A stretch of DNA of 64,000 nucleotides from Methanosarcinales archaeon (GTDB lineage Archaea; Halobacteriota; Methanosarcinia; Methanosarcinales; Methanoperedenaceae), in assembly GCA_905339155.1 (NCBI GenBank), contig CAJPFJ010000010.1, positions 62,001-126,000 of the forward strand, given 5' to 3'. Position numbers and translations under genes: made by a program. This document shows positions 52,911 to 60,904 of the stretch, in pieces. Each line of letters begins with the position of its first letter. Positions within the stretch are counted from its first letter, which is position 1. A model generated the notes under the pieces. It had not been told where the DNA came from, ran no database searches, and saw only the letters and a list, made by a program, of their open reading frames with translations.

Positions 52911-55172
52911 CTATCTAAAGATGAGCTCCTCCTCTTTTATGGTGGCTTCTTTCCGCCTCGTTATAGTAGTGACCAAGAAGTATAGGAGGGGCAGTACTCC
53001 GAAAACGATGATGAGAGTATCGGGAATAATCCTCAAACTGCCAAGTAATTGGAATGTAGGCGAGTTGAAGAACTCCGGCGACCTTGCATACCAGACGCCC
53101 CCCGTGGCCGAGGTGGTGTAGCCAAGTTGCAGGAGCCCGGCCAGGAAAAGGGTTCCTAAGGACATTATAAGGAAGCCTGCATTCAGGGCCCAGAAGGAAA
53201 GTTTGATGGGCCTCTCATCCCAGAATTCGGGCTTGACAATTCCCCGATAGGCTATGAGTATGAGGGCGATAGCGAGCATTCCGTATACCCCGAACAGGGC
53301 TGTGTGGCCATGGTTCGTGGTTAGATAGGTGCCATGTTCATAATAATTGGCTACGGGTGTTGTTAGGATGAACCCGAAGGCTCCGGCACCGAGAAAGTTC
53401 CAGAGGGATGAAGCAATAAGGAACCTCATTGGCCATTTATAAGGGAATTTAACTCCTATTTTTTCCATGTGGCTCTGCTCTCTCCATGCCCGGGCTACAA
53501 GGGTGATGAGGGGAATGGGCTCCAGAGTGGAGAAGACGCCACCCACGCCTACCCAGAAGGCAGGATCCCCGAACCAGAATAAGTGGTGTCCTGTGCCGAT
53601 GATACCCGTGATGAAAGCAAGGACGGCAGATAGATAGACTACCTTGAGTGCCCCTTCCTTTCCCGCCAGACCCAGGGAGACGGTAACGAGTGCTATTATC
53701 GCTACGGCAAAGAATTCGAATATAGATTCTACCCAGATATGAACCATCCACCAGCGCCAGTAATCCGCCATGGTGATGTGGATCTCTCTCCTGACAAGGA
53801 ATGTGAAAGCATAGAAGCCCACAATTGCGATGGCACTGTAGACGTACATGTGGGGCAGGTCCCCTTTCTCCTTTCCTTTCTGGAAGATGCTCTTTACTAC
53901 TCTATAGACTAAGAAGAGCCAGATAACAAGACCCAGGAAGAGGAGAATCTGCCAGATACGTCCCAGTTCCATGAACTCCCATCCCTGGTGTCCAAACCAG
54001 TACCAGAGGTCTCCACTCAGGAGGCCCTTTATACCAGCTGCCTCTCCCAGGAGACTGCCCACTGCAACTATGAGAACTGCAATAAATAGCACATTCACCA
54101 GGAGTCCTTGATGCTTAGGCTCTTTACCGATCAGGAGCGGGGACAGGTACAGAGAAGCCCCGATCCAGGAGACAGCAATCCAGAAGATTGCCAGTTGAAG
54201 ATGCCAGCTCTTTATCAGGTTGTAAGGCAGGAGAGTGGCAATAAAGTCCAGGCCGTAGAATGACAGAGGATTGACGGTGTAATGGCTCATAAGGCCCCCC
54301 ACGAGGGTCTGTGCTAAGAAGAGGGCTATTGCCACTAGGAAAAACATACCTGCCTTTCTCTGGCTGGAAGTTATTGGAGCATTAGCTATAGCCACTGCCA
54401 CCTCGGGATTCTGTGGACCTCCACCCCAAAAGCCATAAGCATGGATGATGTATACGACAATACCCAGTGCTACGATCATAGCAAGGAGTGAGACATATGT
54501 CCAGAGGATTGACACTGCAGGTAAGTCGTTACCCACGGAGGGGTCTCTAGGCCAGTTTGTTGTATAGGTGTAATCCTTCCCGGGTCTATTGGTACCTGCG
54601 GCCCAGCCAGTCCAGAAGAAAAAGGCAGCGAGGTCATCTCTCTCATTCTCGCTTTTTATTACTCCCGGCAAGATATTGTAATCTCTGGAGCCCTCCGAGA
54701 ATATCTTCTGGTAATATTCTCTTATCTTTTGGTAAGCATATGCCTGAGAAGGGGTAAGAGTAAGAACATCTTTTGAATAATCGTAACTATTTTCCTTGAT
54801 CTCGGAAATAACCCTCGCATCCACAGCCGCCTTGGAGCCTGCGTCCAATTGGATGTAAGGCGTCTTGTAGAGTTCTGAAGCATAGTAATTCCGCATCTCT
54901 TGCCCCATCATATGAAGGGATTGAGCTGAAAAATCCGGTCCTCTTATAGTCCCATGGCCCCAGATAGACCCCAGGTCCATGAGCCCATATTTCTGCCATA
55001 CTCCTTCTCCGCTCTTTATGGCCCCACTATCTGTGAGAATTTTGTCACCTGCTACGACCTTTCCAGGGTAAGGGACAGTATCTTTGGAGGTGTAATAACC
55101 CCCAATCAGCAAGAATATAATTGACACGACGAAAGCCAAAAATAAAACTATCTTATAAACTCTTGATACCAT
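52911..55172 (-). CDS. norZ: quinol-dependent nitric oxide reductase (qNor, NorZ-type)
   Basis: A 753-residue single-chain NO reductase that reduces 2 NO to N2O with quinol electrons. After one N-terminal helix comes an outside domain (EGVWQKYGLMDLGSIWGHGT, residues about 55-75), then 12-13 helices. Active-site motifs: HIWVESIFEFF (FeB His and Glu), GTGHHLFWFG (paired His) and GHTALFGVYGML after YYEHGTYLTTNH (heme histidines). These match ordinary qNor rather than NO dismutase. It overlaps the narC-like relic at its start and stands alone on its strand. Confidence 0.92.
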   Translation of the reverse strand: MVSRVYKIVLFLAFVVSIIFLLIGGYYTSKDTVPYPGKVVAGDKILTDSGAIKSGEGVWQKYGLMDLGSIWGHGTIRGPDFSAQSLHMMGQEMRNYYASELYKTPYIQLDAGSKAAVDARVISEIKENSYDYSKDVLTLTPSQAYAYQKIREYYQKIFSEGSRDYNILPGVIKSENERDDLAAFFFWTGWAAGTNRPGKDYTYTTNWPRDPSVGNDLPAVSILWTYVSLLAMIVALGIVVYIIHAYGFWGGGPQNPEVAVAIANAPITSSQRKAGMFFLVAIALFLAQTLVGGLMSHYTVNPLSFYGLDFIATLLPYNLIKSWHLQLAIFWIAVSWIGASLYLSPLLIGKEPKHQGLLVNVLFIAVLIVAVGSLLGEAAGIKGLLSGDLWYWFGHQGWEFMELGRIWQILLFLGLVIWLFLVYRVVKSIFQKGKEKGDLPHMYVYSAIAIVGFYAFTFLVRREIHITMADYWRWWMVHIWVESIFEFFAVAIIALVTVSLGLAGKEGALKVVYLSAVLAFITGIIGTGHHLFWFGDPAFWVGVGGVFSTLEPIPLITLVARAWREQSHMEKIGVKFPYKWPMRFLIASSLWNFLGAGAFGFILTTPVANYYEHGTYLTTNHGHTALFGVYGMLAIALILIAYRGIVKPEFWDERPIKLSFWALNAGFLIMSLGTLFLAGLLQLGYTTSATGGVWYARSPEFFNSPTFQLLGSLRIIPDTLIIVFGVLPLLYFLVTTITRRKEATIKEEELIFR

Positions 55173-55363
55173 AATATTACCTCCACAGCATATTCATATT
55201 CTCTCTGGAATTTAAAAAACTTTCTGTTGAATGAAATTTTGCCTTTTGCTGTTTTTTCATTAAGATTTGAAGCCATGGAAGGATGGATTAATCCAATCAT
55301 AACCAATACAAAAAGGAGTAGCATGAAAACGTTACTCGATGTGTTGAGTGAATTCAGATGCAT
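55148..55363 (-). pseudogene. duplicated N-terminus of the narC-like cytochrome, truncated
   Basis: A 71-codon frame whose residues 12-43 ([20 protein letters not shown] then SNLNEKTAKGK) match residues 16-43 of the intact diheme cytochrome at 48783-49646 almost exactly. After that the sequence diverges and no CxxCH heme motif is left. The DNA around it is also similar to the region before narC, including a histidine kinase relic beyond. It overlaps the first 25 bases of the qNor gene and may now serve only as its leader. Confidence 0.7.
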
Positions 55364-55498
55364 TGTTATGCTTATAACATTTCATCTCAATTATTTGGAC
55401 TTCTCCTTCCTGTATATCATCTGTTCCTACTTCTTGCAGATTTGTTAATAATCACCACATATTCAATAACGTCTTAATTGACAATAGGTCAGAGCATG

Positions 55499-55585
55499 TA
55501 GACAGTAGTCCCTTTTCCAACTTTGCTTTCAATCCATATTTTTACCTCCAAAGGAATTCTATAATATTCTTTGTAATGTACATTC
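55499..55585 (-). pseudogene. second histidine kinase C-terminal fragment (HATPase_c relic)
   Basis: The minus strand reads MYITKNIIEFLW in one frame and KIWIESKVGKGTTVY in the next, together the G-box end of a sensor kinase ATPase domain with a frame shift in between. It corresponds to the relic at 49806-49918. The wider spacer 55364-55828 holds no intact gene. Confidence 0.55.
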
Positions 55586-55757
55586 TAAGAAAGTAAAGCC
55601 ATAATTTTTTGCAATTGACGCTTCAACCTGATAAAAATGCGTAAATAAGCGGCGTTTTTTAATGGGCACTCATCTACCTGCGGAAGTGCGGACTTATAGA
55701 TTATATATAGATATAAATACTAATTATATTATATGATATATTAAAAATATTGTTTTA

Positions 55758-55782
55758 CTTATAATTTGTAATAGTTAGTTTT
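55758..55782 (+). promoter_or_regulatory. recurrent AT-rich upstream motif, copy E (before the NifH-like relic and nrfHA)
   Basis: CTTATAATTTGTAATAGTTA then GTTTT, 47 bases before the ATG at 55829 and oriented toward it. If active it would drive nrfHA through the NifH-like relic. Confidence 0.35.
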
Positions 55783-55828
55783 ATATAATATAAGGTCACC
55801 AATAGGCTGTCGTTTATAGGAGGAGTAA

Positions 55829-56173
55829 ATGAGACAGATATCAATATACGGAAAAGGTGGAGCAGATAAGTCCACGGAGACATATAACCTTACCACAGCA
55901 CTTGCTTCGATGGGTAAACGAGTGATGCAGATAGGCTGTGATCACGGAGCTAACTTTACGGGGATGCTTCTGAGAGGAAAAAACCAAACAACCATTGTTG
56001 CTATCCTCAGAAGCTTCAACACCGCAGACATCAGATCTGAAAATATTTTGCGGAGAGGGTGCATTGGTATAAAATATGTTGAATCAGGAAGGGCAGAATT
56101 TATGGTACTTCCTTGCACTAGCGGGGCAGCAAAGCTCACAAATTGCGTAAATCTTAATATTATAACAAGGTGA
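55829..56173 (+). pseudogene. NifH/CfbC-like ATPase gene, truncated and degenerate
   Basis: A 114-codon frame behind GGAGGAG. It begins MRQISIYGKGGADKSTETYN, clearly the start of a nitrogenase-iron-protein-like ATPase, but the P-loop GKGGxGKS has become GKGGADKS (Asp for the key Gly). The later MLLRGKNQTTIV, GCIGIKYVESG keep family shape while the CxGRG cysteine region is missing (VLPCTSGAAKL). Intact members are about 270-290 residues; this one stops at 114. CfbC (coenzyme F430 synthesis) or NifH origin cannot be separated. It runs to three bases before nrfH. Confidence 0.7.
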
Positions 56174-56176
56174 AAA

Positions 56177-56680
56177 ATGAAAATTTTACTCATTGTTGGA
56201 ACCATTGCTCTGATCACAATAGGATCGGGTATGTATGTCAATGATTCAGGCACATATATCAACGATTCGGGTATGCATGTCAGCTATTTTACTGAGTACC
56301 TTGGAAATAACCCCTCTACCTGTAACAACTGCCATGTGATGGATGCAGTTTACGAAGGCTGGTATCACGGCGACCACAAAAACCATGCCGTCTGCGCTGA
56401 TTGTCATCTCCCACATGATCTTGTTCCCAAGTATATAGTGAAAGCTGAATCTGGTTTTCATGATATCACAGCCTTTATCTCTGGTAACATTCCTGACACT
56501 ATTCGTGCCAAAGAATCTTCGCAGGAGATCATTCAGGAGAATTGCCGCCGCTGCCATGCACAAACCGTAGAGAATATCGCGGATGGCCAGATGGATTCTG
56601 GGCGCTACTGTTTCAACTGTCATCGAACCGTGGGGCATGGAGAACCAGGCATCTCACTCTTACCCTACAAGGAGGGGTAA
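56177..56680 (+). CDS. nrfH: cytochrome c nitrite reductase small subunit NrfH
   Basis: A 167-residue membrane tetraheme cytochrome that takes electrons from quinol and hands them to NrfA. One N-terminal helix precedes four CxxCH hemes: CNNCH, CADCH, CRRCH and CFNCH. The segment CHVMDAVYEGWYHGDHKNHA is typical of NrfH. Between helix and first heme there is a short tandem repeat (YVNDSGTYINDSGMHV). It overlaps nrfA at TAATG. Confidence 0.9.
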   Translation: MKILLIVGTIALITIGSGMYVNDSGTYINDSGMHVSYFTEYLGNNPSTCNNCHVMDAVYEGWYHGDHKNHAVCADCHLPHDLVPKYIVKAESGFHDITAFISGNIPDTIRAKESSQEIIQENCRRCHAQTVENIADGQMDSGRYCFNCHRTVGHGEPGISLLPYKEG

Positions 56681-57987
56681 TGAGACGCTCAATTTTTATC
56701 TTTATTTTGATAACTATCACAATGGCTATAGCAGCGGCATTAGTCATGTCATTGATCTTTATCAAGAATCAGCCAGGGTCAACTCGCGGAGTTAATCCTC
56801 TGGTAGAAGTAAATGTTATGGAGCCTGATTCTGCTCAATGGGGACTGAACTTCCCCAATGAATACTCAACTTTCTTGCTCACTAAAACCAATCAAGCCCG
56901 CACCACGTATGGCGGGTCCATGCCCTATTCAAAATTGGAGGCAGATCCGCGTCTTGTCACTTTATTTGCAGGCTACAGTTTTAGCAAGGATTACAATGAA
57001 GAACGCGGGCATCTTAATAGCCTGAGCGATGTGCATAGCACCAAACGTGTCAACGATAAAACACCTGGCACATGCTTCTCATGCAAGAGTGCCGATAATC
57101 CCCGCCTATGGGGAGAGATGGGAATGGCAAAGTTTGACAATAGTTCCTTTAGCGAACTTGGTAAGCATATAAACAACCCGATTGGCTGTGCCAACTGTCA
57201 TGAGGCTAATACGATGCGCCTGATTGTTACCAATCCTGCCCTGGATGAAGCTCTGAAAGCTCAGGGCAAAGACTGGCAAACTTTTACGCGCCAGGAGATG
57301 CGCACTGTTGTATGCGCAAACTGCCATGTGGAATATTACTTCGCAGGAGAAGGCAAATACCTGACCTTTCCCTGGAAGAATGGCACGAAGATTGAAAATA
57401 TAGCCACATATTATGATGACATAGGATTCAAGGACTGGCTGCATAATATCACTGATGCGCCAATGATCAAGATGCAGCATCCCGACTATGAAATGTACAC
57501 TGCAAATAGTACGCATTACACGGCAGGGGTGGCTTGCGCTGATTGCCACATGCCTTACATCCGTGAAGGTGCTGCTAAGTTCTCCACTCATGACGTTAAA
57601 AGCCCATTGTTGAATGCTAATGTAGCGTGCGGTGCCTGCCATCGGGATGTGGACTATGTGAGTGCGCGGGTTGCTGTGATCCAGAGTCAGGTGCGGGAAA
57701 CCATGAACACTACTGAAGATGCACTCATTGAGGCAATTACGGCGATTAAGGCCGCATCGGCGCAATCCAACATGAATACTACAGCTCTGGAAGAGGCCCG
57801 ACGACTGCACCGCGAAGCACAGCTCCGTTGGGATTTTATCAACGCTGAAAACAGCATGGGCTTCCACAACCCTGAAGAAGCCCTGCGCATTTTGGCTGCT
57901 TCAACCGATCTTGCCCGTCAGGCCCAACTGAAAGCAGTACAGGCTGCTGGCAACCCAGCATTATCCGGAACAGCAGTCGTTAATTAG
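56680..57987 (+). CDS. nrfA: ammonia-forming cytochrome c nitrite reductase NrfA
   Basis: A 435-residue pentaheme enzyme reducing nitrite to ammonium outside the membrane. The catalytic heme has the diagnostic CxxCK motif (CFSCK, residues 132-136); four further CxxCH hemes are CANCH, CANCH, CADCH and CGACH. The active-site region KMQHPDYEMYTANSTHYTAG is present. An uncleaved or cleaved N-terminal hydrophobic segment (residues 4-29) directs export. GGAGGGG and the TAATG overlap with nrfH fix the start at 56680; a longer open frame upstream lies in nrfH and is rejected. Confidence 0.94.
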   Translation: MRRSIFIFILITITMAIAAALVMSLIFIKNQPGSTRGVNPLVEVNVMEPDSAQWGLNFPNEYSTFLLTKTNQARTTYGGSMPYSKLEADPRLVTLFAGYSFSKDYNEERGHLNSLSDVHSTKRVNDKTPGTCFSCKSADNPRLWGEMGMAKFDNSSFSELGKHINNPIGCANCHEANTMRLIVTNPALDEALKAQGKDWQTFTRQEMRTVVCANCHVEYYFAGEGKYLTFPWKNGTKIENIATYYDDIGFKDWLHNITDAPMIKMQHPDYEMYTANSTHYTAGVACADCHMPYIREGAAKFSTHDVKSPLLNANVACGACHRDVDYVSARVAVIQSQVRETMNTTEDALIEAITAIKAASAQSNMNTTALEEARRLHREAQLRWDFINAENSMGFHNPEEALRILAASTDLARQAQLKAVQAAGNPALSGTAVVN

Positions 57988-58101
57988 ATTTAAATTGAGG
58001 TATACTGAATGTTTTCTTTCATCTAATAATTATGTCTCATAAGCGCAAGTGATATAACTGTGCGTATAAAAAAGGCAATAAAAACTTGAAGGGAATTCCA
58101 A

Positions 58102-58863
58102 ATGCGAATATGTGTTGCATATAATGGCAAATTCGGAGAACGTGTTATAGGGAATCTGATAAACTACAAGAATTTCTGCATTTCCTGTGACAAATTATGT
58201 ATCTTTTGCAGGGACGATAAAGCACTTAATTTTACTGATAATATTATTGGAATATACACTCAACCTTCAAATCTGCCGGTTTATATAGAAGAGCCAGCGA
58301 AATATATGCCCCCCACCCTGCCAGAAAACGATGTATTGTTAGCTATAAATCTGCATCCCGATATTATCAGCGAACTTCCAAACCTTGCAAAGGATTCAGG
58401 CACTCGTTTGATTATAGCTCCCGTTGAAGAGCCAAACTGGTTATCTGCGGGTTTGAAAAATCAAATCAAAGAGAAAAGCGAAAAGCTTGGAATAGTTTTT
58501 ACTGCTCCTAAACCATTTTGCTCTCTCAAAAAGGGAGACAATCCATTAATAGACCATTTTATAGAGCATTTCAAGATAGGCTTCCCCAGATTAAAAATCG
58601 GGGTTAAAAATAACAATATTGTAACAGTACAGGTTTTATGCAGCCAGCCATGCGGATGCGCTTATTATGTAGCACAGAAACTCAAAAACACTCATTCAGA
58701 TGATAAATTGGATGAGATTATATCAAATGCGCACCATGCATATCCCTGCACCGCTAGTATGGAAAGAGACGCTGAACTTAAAGATACTATACTGCATAAA
58801 GCAGGATATATTATCAGAAAGGCGGTTCATGATGCTCTTTTCATCGAAAATAACGATAAATGA
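58102..58863 (+). CDS. DUF166-family protein
   Basis: A 253-residue protein of an archaeal family (DUF166) of unknown function, sometimes labelled thymidylate synthase without support. Family features seen: opening MRICVAYNGKFGERVIGNL, cysteine-containing CISCDKLCIFCRDD, LAINLHPDIISELP, and CSQPCGCAYYVAQKL with AHHAYPCTASM near residues 175-215. The many conserved cysteines suggest metal or Fe-S binding. It lies 114 bases after nrfA in the same direction. Confidence 0.75.
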   Translation: MRICVAYNGKFGERVIGNLINYKNFCISCDKLCIFCRDDKALNFTDNIIGIYTQPSNLPVYIEEPAKYMPPTLPENDVLLAINLHPDIISELPNLAKDSGTRLIIAPVEEPNWLSAGLKNQIKEKSEKLGIVFTAPKPFCSLKKGDNPLIDHFIEHFKIGFPRLKIGVKNNNIVTVQVLCSQPCGCAYYVAQKLKNTHSDDKLDEIISNAHHAYPCTASMERDAELKDTILHKAGYIIRKAVHDALFIENNDK

Positions 58864-59606
58864 CATCCCTGCACTTTACAAATATGAAATTTCAAAGCTG
58901 CATATTTGATACCGATATAGATATAATCCCTATGTTCAAGAGAAGATTAGCTCAGGCCAAGCTCGCAAACCTCAGCATCTTTGTCATAATATTGCAGCCC
59001 ACATTGTTATCAAAGAACTCATGCACAAAAGCATAGGGCAAAAGTGCATTACGATAGAGCAGCAAACCCATGGACTGAACTGATATCGAACTTGCACTGC
59101 TTTCCAGTGGAAGTATTTATTTACTCGACATCTGCCTCTGAGATCTTATAAAGAAAAAGATCCATAATGTGTCTGTTGTTCAGAGAAATAGTCTATTCCG
59201 AGATTCCGCCTGACTGCGATGTTCTCAGTATTCTCATATAGCCATATGGTTGATATATATATGATACTGCCAATCCTCTTTTTGCATAGGATTCCTGTCC
59301 AAGATATTATAAGGATGCACCCAATCCAGTTGTCTTCAATAAAATCACAGCAACATATTTTCGAGTAGCACTCTTCCTTCAATTTGAAGTTCATCCGTCT
59401 TGATGGTAATGAACCACTAATATTTACCCCATAAAGCGGACTCAGGGTATGGTAAATATAAGCGGCACTCTGAGCAATAAAGTGGTGCTTCGAGCAGCCG
59501 CAAGTCAGGGAAGAAAATGACCAGATAAGCAAAGGTTGCGAAATATTTACTCATGCCCTTTTCCATGATTTGGTTATGTATCTGTTAAAAAGGAGAATCC
59601 AAAACA
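58864..59606. other. 743-base region without a confident gene
   Basis: Short open frames occur on the minus strand (for example 59532-59146, 128 codons, and a piece near 59120-58970 reading LLPYAFVHEFFDNNVGCNIM), but they have no clear start signals or family match and the first is rich in Cys, Ile and Trp in an unnatural mix. The region may contain decayed genes at the boundary of the mobile element to the right. Confidence 0.4.
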
Positions 59607-59840
59607 ATGTCAAACAACGATGTGGCAGAAATACGGGCCACTTTAAAAAACATTGGTGTTTCAGCAGCATCGGAACAAATTAAAAACTCAGACCGTTCAA
59701 TGTTACGGGCAAGGAAGCTTAACGAAATGCCACCAGACGTCTGCCAGGCAGCAGGCGTTAATCCCTCCGCTCTTTATAAGGGCAGTTCAACGCCAATTCA
59801 TGTTGCAGACGTGAAGGAAGACGGCAATTGGGTAACCTGA
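59607..59840 (+). CDS. small uncharacterised protein
   Basis: A 77-residue ORF behind a good AAAAAGGAGA site. The N-terminal half (MSNNDVAEIRATLKNIGVSA) is helical and charged; PPDVCQAAGVNPSALYKGSS follows, with one Cys. No family recognised. It stands alone near the start of the mobile-element-like region. The good ribosome site favours a real gene, but the C-terminal end may be truncated. Confidence 0.45.
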   Translation: MSNNDVAEIRATLKNIGVSAASEQIKNSDRSMLRARKLNEMPPDVCQAAGVNPSALYKGSSTPIHVADVKEDGNWVT

Positions 59841-60246
59841 AAGTGAAAGTAGTGCAGATATGGGACAACACATCTGATAAGATTACCCCCTCAAGCAAAC
59901 TTGCTGTTTTTAGAAGACAGATAGAACCATGAATCCATTTTTTTAATGCCCCCTACGCGTATAACCCTTTCCTACCATCGAGTGTTGGCTGAGATAGGAT
60001 TGTAGAAAAAGAGATCATAATCCACCAAGGAGAAACTGGGAACTCATCAAGGCGCTCCACTCGTACCTAACGGATTGCAAAGAGAATGGTTACCTGTGCG
60101 GTCTGAAATGGATTGTTTTCGCTCTTTTGGATATGTTGTATTGTTCCAAAATACTTTTACATAAAAAATCATTTATCTTAACGATATATTTAATACTGAC
60201 CGTTGAAAGGTGTATTTTATTAGTTAAAGCCGTTAAATCCACTAAA
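59841..60246. other. 406-base spacer before the portal remnant
   Basis: No intact gene. A frame on the plus strand is open from about 60000 into the portal remnant, but without a start codon or sensible signals. I see nothing else in it. Confidence 0.4.
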
Positions 60247-60753
60247 ATGTTCGGCATAAATCTAATCAGATTTTTCAGGAAAACCCAGGCCGTCGTAGCC
60301 GAAGCCTATAGAGGAGCAAGCAAGATGGGCAAAGGAAAGAATCTGAAATCTTCCGATGTTACGGCAGATTTCGAGAAGTTTGAGAACTTTTTCTATCAGG
60401 ATTCCCATGTGTTCGGGATAATCACCTGCATAGCAGACAGCATGTCTGAGTCCGGGTTAACTTTCGTCCACCCTGACAGGGATACCTCATAGCAGGCGAA
60501 TAACATGGTCTCTGAGTATGAGATGGATACCATGATATCGGAGCTTACTGTTGCAAACATGGTATTTGGGAACTCATTTACCGTACTTGATCCGGCTGAG
60601 TCCGACTTTGACTTCCTGGAGCAGTTGAATCCGAGATACATTACTGTTCAAAAGAATAGTGAGACTGGAAGGCACGATGGATGGAAGTATACAGAAGAAG
60701 AATTTGATTCCACGCTCACGATCGAACAGACCCTTCACAAATCCTTATTATAA
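60247..60753 (+). pseudogene. phage portal-like protein fragment interrupted by an in-frame TAG
   Basis: Read in one frame, the piece from ATG 60247 to TAG 60490-60492 (ending TFVHPDRDTS) and the piece to 60753 (QANNMVSEYEMDTMISELTV, then MVFGNSFTVLDPAESDFDFL and EQLNPRYITVQ) form about 168 codons. The layout, with VFGIITCIADSMSESGLTF then a VFGNSF loop and a L-x-P-R-Y-I-x-V strand, fits the N-terminal half of phage portal proteins. It ends far short of a full portal. TAG serves as a normal stop for torD, bioB and moeA here, so it is best read as a disabling mutation. Confidence 0.5.
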
Positions 60754-60904
60754 CCCCATCGGTCTCACACACTCTACCACCCACGATTTATCTATAAAAC
60801 AATAGTGTAGCAGCCTGGCAACACCCCCAATAATAAAGTAGCTTCAGCTATTCTCCCCTTAAAACCCCTCCTTCCAAAAACAAACACTCCAAAACAACCA
60901 GATT
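60754..60904. other. 151-base spacer between the portal relic and the VirB4-like gene
   Basis: Convergent spacer, C-rich on the plus strand (for example AACACCCCC, TTCTCCCCTT). No gene or clear terminator stem was found. Confidence 0.4.

Noticed and set aside
52911-55172. NO dismutase (Nod) instead of qNor
   Set aside because: The FeB-side Glu, the paired His and the HGTYLT region look like ordinary qNor; no Nod-specific change was seen.
57106-57867. A 253-codon minus-strand open frame across nrfA
   Set aside because: Antisense of a gene with five heme motifs; composition rich in Cys, His and Ser without domain sense.
59146-59532. A 128-codon minus-strand gene between DUF166 and the mobile region
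   Set aside because: No start signal, an odd Cys/Ile/Trp-rich composition and no family; treated as non-coding or relic DNA.
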